A DNA stretch of 64,000 nt. Origin: HyVt-105 sp049975425 (GTDB taxonomy: Bacteria > Bacteroidota > Bacteroidia > Bacteroidales > VadinHA17). Shown piece after piece: positions 60,603-64,000 of the stretch (position 1 is its first letter; every line of letters starts with the position of its first letter). The notes under the pieces were generated by a model. The model was not told the DNA's origin, did not search any database, and saw only the letters and a list, made by a program, of their open reading frames with translations. A program made the translations under genes and the position numbers. Location: NCBI GenBank assembly GCA_049975425.1, contig JBNGDI010000002.1, forward strand, positions 62,001 through 126,000, read 5' to 3'.

Positions 60603-61328
60603 TTATCGGAAGGCCTTCCTGGAAAAGATATTGTATTTCAGAATACAGTATATTGCCCTGAATCCGTCTTTCCAGCTTATTTTTTTCCCATCGGCATAGG
60701 TACGCCCATAATATGATATACCCACTTCATAAATCCTGATGCCGGGTACCCGTGCTACTTTGGCTGTTACTTCCGGTTCAAAACCAAACTTTTTTTCCCG
60801 GAGGTCAAGCTTCTGTATGATCTCTGTTCTGAAGAGTTTATAACAGGTCTCCATATCGGTCAGGTTCAGATTGGTAAATGCATTGGACAGAAAGGTCAGA
60901 AACCGGTTCCCGATGGTATGCCAGAAGAACAGGATACGGTGAGGTTTTGACCCCATAAAACGGGAACCGTACACCACATCGGCCACACCGTCCTTGACCG
61001 GTTTCAGCAGCAGGTCATACTCCCCGGGATCGTATTCCAGGTCGGCATCCTGTACAATCAGGTATTCCCCGCAGGCTTGCGCAATACCGGTATGCAGGGC
61101 AGCTCCTTTCCCCCGGTTAGCGGTATGGCTGATCAAACGCACCGGGGCTTCCGGATGTTCACTGACGTAATCCTCCACAATGTTCCCCGTTTCATCTGCA
61201 GAGCCGTCGTTCACCACAATGATCTCCATTTCCAGGCCCGGATTGGATGATAGTACTTTTTCCAGCAACGGCTGGATGGTAGTTTCCTCGTTATATGCAG
61301 GAACGATAACGGAAAGAAGCGGCTTCAT
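60603..61328 (-). CDS. DPM1-like family 2 glycosyltransferase
   Basis: 241 residues, soluble GT-A fold. LLSVIVPAYNEETTIQPLL begins the nucleotide-binding half, with IIVVNDGSADETGNIV and the metal-binding DADLEYDP. The wording TANRGKGAALHTGIAQACGEY and VYGSRFMGSKPHRI places it with dolichyl/polyprenyl-phosphate mannose synthase-like enzymes. It likely makes the lipid-linked sugar donor for the GT-C proteins downstream. Confidence 0.9.
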   Translation of the reverse strand: MKPLLSVIVPAYNEETTIQPLLEKVLSSNPGLEMEIIVVNDGSADETGNIVEDYVSEHPEAPVRLISHTANRGKGAALHTGIAQACGEYLIVQDADLEYDPGEYDLLLKPVKDGVADVVYGSRFMGSKPHRILFFWHTIGNRFLTFLSNAFTNLNLTDMETCYKLFRTEIIQKLDLREKKFGFEPEVTAKVARVPGIRIYEVGISYYGRTYADGKKISWKDGFRAIYCILKYNIFSRKAFR

Positions 61329-61392
61329 GCATCAGGTTCAAGGTTTCTAAGATAGGATTTTCCCCTGCAAAATAAAACCGGTGCCGGCTTCA

Positions 61393-62907
61393 TCAGAACT
61401 GAAAGTAAATAAAAGGCTGCACCTGCACCGATTTAAACTGCACAATCAGAAGCACCACCAGCACAATGAGCAGCACCTTGACCCACCAGGGGGTGCCAAT
61501 AAATATTCCGCGGGCCTTCTCCTTCCATACCGCCGGAAGCCAGTGCAATATATAGGCCAGTACCATGACCAGTAAAGCCGGATAATATGCCTTGATCACT
61601 GCAGGTATATATTGCAGGCTAAGATCCGACCCTATTTTTCTGATCATGCTCAGGGCTGTGTCCCAGGTACCGGCTCTGAAAAAGATCCACAGGAAGGTCA
61701 CCACATGGAAAGTAACGAACACGGATACAGCCCGACGGAAACGACCTGTCCGGGCCGGTGTTTTCATCAAGGCCTGCCAACCTCTCAGCAGGATTAATCC
61801 CAAACCGTGCAGGGCACCCCACAGAACGAACCGGATATGGGCACCGTGCCAGAGTCCTCCCAGCAGCATGGTAACAAAGAGGTTAAGAAAGGTTCTGAAT
61901 TTCCCTTTCCGGTTCCCGCCCAGAGGGATGTACAGGTAATCACGCAACCAGGAAGACAGGGAGATATGCCAGCGCCTCCAGAAATCAGATAAGTTCTGTG
62001 CCTTGTATGGCGAATTAAAATTCACAGGAAGCCGGAATCCCATCAACAGGGCCAGTCCGATGGCTATATCGGTATACCCGCTGAAATCGCAATAGATCTG
62101 GATGGAATAGCCATACAGGGCAAGCAGGTTTTCAAGACCGGTATAGGCCACCGGTTCCTGAAATACGCGATCGACCAGAAGAATGGAAATAAAATCGGCT
62201 ACCAGCATTTTTTTTATCAAACCGGAGAGAATAAGAAACAATGCGTGTCCGAATTCCCTGACACTAAGACGGAAATCCTGGTAAAGCTGTGGAATAAAAG
62301 AAGCCGCCCTGACAATAGGTCCTGCCACCAGTTGCGGAAAAAAGGAAACATAAAAGCCAAAATCTAGAATATTCCTTACCGGCTCGAGCTTCCCCCGGTA
62401 CACATCCAGGGTATAACTAATGGTTTGAAAAGTGTAGAACGAAATACCCACAGGCAGGATAATGGTACTGACATCGAAATGTGTGCCGGCCAGGGTATTT
62501 GTCCACGATGCCAGGTAGTTCACCGCCTCCAGATCGGTATGGAACATCCGGTTGATCAGATCCACAAGGAAATAGGTATATTTGAAATAAGCCAGTACTC
62601 CCAGGTTCACTGTGAGACTGATCCATACACCCAGTCGTTTCACCGCCCGTTTGCTGGCTGAATAAATCATCCTGCCTACAAAATAATCCACCACGGTAGA
62701 CAGAATAAGCAGTGAAAAAAAATAACCTCCCGATTTATAGTAAAAGAACAGGCTTACCAGGAACAGGTAAGCATTGCGCAGGCGTTTTTTCGGATATACA
62801 AGAGCAAACAACAGGTACACCAACAGGTAAAATACCCAGAAATAAACCTGTGTAAACAGAAGCGGCATTTCCTGCCGGTAACCGAGTATGTGCGAGAGGC
62901 TATCCAT
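61393..62907 (-). CDS. MBOAT-family membrane O-acyltransferase (AlgI/DltB-like)
   Basis: 504 residues, about eleven TM helices. Signature segments are LPVGISFYTFQTISYTLDVYRG, GYSIQIYCDFSGYTDIAIGL, DFWRRWHISLSSWLRDYLYI and the catalytic His in LLGGLWHGAHIRFVLWG. AlgI-type enzymes pass acetyl groups across the membrane for O-acetylation of an exported polysaccharide by an SGNH partner. The SGNH gene just upstream supports that pairing. Acceptor unknown. Confidence 0.92.
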   Translation of the reverse strand: MDSLSHILGYRQEMPLLFTQVYFWVFYLLVYLLFALVYPKKRLRNAYLFLVSLFFYYKSGGYFFSLLILSTVVDYFVGRMIYSASKRAVKRLGVWISLTVNLGVLAYFKYTYFLVDLINRMFHTDLEAVNYLASWTNTLAGTHFDVSTIILPVGISFYTFQTISYTLDVYRGKLEPVRNILDFGFYVSFFPQLVAGPIVRAASFIPQLYQDFRLSVREFGHALFLILSGLIKKMLVADFISILLVDRVFQEPVAYTGLENLLALYGYSIQIYCDFSGYTDIAIGLALLMGFRLPVNFNSPYKAQNLSDFWRRWHISLSSWLRDYLYIPLGGNRKGKFRTFLNLFVTMLLGGLWHGAHIRFVLWGALHGLGLILLRGWQALMKTPARTGRFRRAVSVFVTFHVVTFLWIFFRAGTWDTALSMIRKIGSDLSLQYIPAVIKAYYPALLVMVLAYILHWLPAVWKEKARGIFIGTPWWVKVLLIVLVVLLIVQFKSVQVQPFIYFQF

Positions 62908-62942
62908 GCGGCGCGGAATACTGCAGGAAATATCCGTGATTG

Positions 62943-64000
62943 TTATGGCTCATGCTCTGGATTTTCTGACAAATACCTCATGTATTCACGATGAAAGGAT
63001 TCAAACAGGCGGACGGCAAACAAACGCGACCCGGCATAGGTAAAATGCGTATAGTCAACCCGGGCCAGGGGCGGATCGCTGTGAGCCCATTCAACCACTG
63101 AGCCCGGTCCACCCATGGCTTCACAGCCATCCCAGAATATACACCCTGCCTCCGTGGCTGCCAGGCGCTGAGCCTGCCTCACCTCCCCGGCCCCTGTATA
63201 AGGTTCCGGACCGTTCATTCCCGTTCTTGCCATATCCGACACTCCGATCACCAGTACAGGCACGGAAGGGAACAGGCTTTTCAGGAAGCAGAGTTCGCGG
63301 GTGAGCCGGGCCAGATACCATTCGTACTGGTTGTTCCACCCGGGCACCAGGTTGATACCGAATTGCAGTATCAGAAGCCCCGGATCCATCCCTTCCATGC
63401 TTTCTTTCCAAACCCCTGTGTTCACCCTGCTAAATTCCAGTCCGGCACTTCCCCTTACCGGAATATTATGCACCTGCACACCGGCTGTATTTTCCAGAAA
63501 AAAGGCATAAAACACCGGACTTCTTTGCACAGATATCTCAAATTCAACCCGACCGTCCCCGGTTGCTTCAACAGGAATGCTGATACGGCGCGGATTTTCT
63601 GAAGGAGGCAGCAGGCATGTATTCGAAGCTTCTCCGTTTATCACCATCCGGAAGGAAAAACTGTCAGCAGCCTGTCCGTAGACAAAGCCCGCTTGTTCAA
63701 ATTTTCTGGCATGGGTTCTGGCCCTCGGATACCATTCCAGGATGATCTGTGCCCTGGACGAATCGGTTTGTATTCTGTCGGTGCTCATCAGAAATCCCAG
63801 TCTCCGGGCCGACCGAGTGCTGTCCACCAGATCGGGGAACACGGTTCGTTTCCAGTTGTCAGAATGCCTCAACCGGTATGAAACCGTTTCATCCACCACC
63901 GGTGTGGCCGGAAAGGCGCCGGGTCCTCCTCCACCGAAAACCGTCTGCCATTTTTCCCTCAGGAAAGAAGAAATCCTGTCGCCTTCAATCTGTGAATCGC
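62943..64000 (-). CDS. SGNH/GDSL-like O-acetyltransferase or esterase, N-terminus beyond window
   Basis: About 350 codons are visible; the frame is open to the right edge, so the upstream part including any signal peptide is missing. At the edge the frame reads DSQIEGDRI, the nucleophile block of a GDSQ-type SGNH hydrolase, with the serine at the second codon. Near the C-terminus DYTHFTYAG supplies the Asp/His pair. Between are a beta domain (about 63400-63850) and LLILQFGINLVPG. It is paired with the MBOAT gene 35 bases downstream, as in AlgJ/PatB-like acetylation systems. Confidence 0.85.
   Translation of the reverse strand, partial: DSQIEGDRISSFLREKWQTVFGGGGPGAFPATPVVDETVSYRLRHSDNWKRTVFPDLVDSTRSARRLGFLMSTDRIQTDSSRAQIILEWYPRARTHARKFEQAGFVYGQAADSFSFRMVINGEASNTCLLPPSENPRRISIPVEATGDGRVEFEISVQRSPVFYAFFLENTAGVQVHNIPVRGSAGLEFSRVNTGVWKESMEGMDPGLLILQFGINLVPGWNNQYEWYLARLTRELCFLKSLFPSVPVLVIGVSDMARTGMNGPEPYTGAGEVRQAQRLAATEAGCIFWDGCEAMGGPGSVVEWAHSDPPLARVDYTHFTYAGSRLFAVRLFESFHREYMRYLSENPEHEP

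Noticed and set aside
1..64000. CRISPR arrays, insertion sequences, integrases, tRNA or rRNA genes
   Set aside because: I looked for regular spaced repeats, terminal inverted repeats with transposase frames, and tRNA T-loop signatures in the gaps and found none.

Overview
The window is a chromosomal segment of a Bacteroidota member, most likely of class Bacteroidia. The main pointers are two proteins with type IX secretion (T9SS) C-terminal sorting domains, DUF4290 and DUF4870 proteins, a sensor with a two-component-regulator propeller, a str-S10-spc-alpha ribosomal cluster without tuf between fusA and rpsJ, and recurring promoter elements of the Bacteroidota type (TAnnTTTG, sometimes with TTG 19-20 bases upstream). 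I see no tRNA, rRNA, insertion sequence, prophage or CRISPR array. Both window edges cut genes: a subtilisin-like protease on the left and an SGNH-fold protein on the right.

Layout. 1-5110 (minus strand): S8 protease, a PafA-like protein that has lost most of its active site, a T9SS-exported M14 carboxypeptidase and ychF. 5250-8232 (plus): a secreted von Willebrand A protein, then an ECF sigma factor, a one-TM probable anti-sigma partner and a Spy/CpxP-like protein. 8250-13236 (minus): hutH, hisS, a DUF4870 protein and two unrecognised secreted proteins. 13431-18460: a hybrid histidine kinase with a degenerate ATPase domain, facing a propeller-SpoIIE phosphatase sensor. 18565-21300: citrate synthase of the mitochondrial type and enolase.

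21409-39406 (minus) is one ribosomal transcription unit of about 18 kb: rpsL rpsG fusA, rpsJ to rpsQ, rplN to rpmJ (with secY, map and infA), then rpsM rpsK rpsD rpoA rplQ. It has a clear promoter before rpsL and a strong hairpin after rplQ. Divergent from it is a second EF-G (39749-41905) whose GTPase motifs are degraded, like the GTPase-deficient EF-G2 described in Bacteroides. It ends at a perfect 48-bp palindrome, then an OmpR-type response regulator and its kinase, which face a small secreted protein whose promoter carries three TTAAC repeats at 11-bp spacing. A gliding-motility type B cargo protein follows.

46325-56178 (plus): UvrD/PcrA helicase, DUF4290 protein, a MurA with Asp in place of the fosfomycin-reactive Cys, grpE-dnaJ behind a long inverted repeat that includes a sigma-54-like element, an ABC-2 exporter pair, and a receiver-AAA+ response regulator lacking a DNA-binding domain. 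56206-64000 (minus): an envelope glycan cluster with three GT-C-like membrane proteins, a DPM1-like GT2, an MBOAT acyltransferase and an SGNH protein.

The items most worth following up are the pseudo-phosphatase, the GTPase-dead EF-G paralogue with its palindrome, the TTAAC-repeat promoter beside its probable regulator, the grpE inverted repeat, and the MBOAT/SGNH/GT-C cluster.
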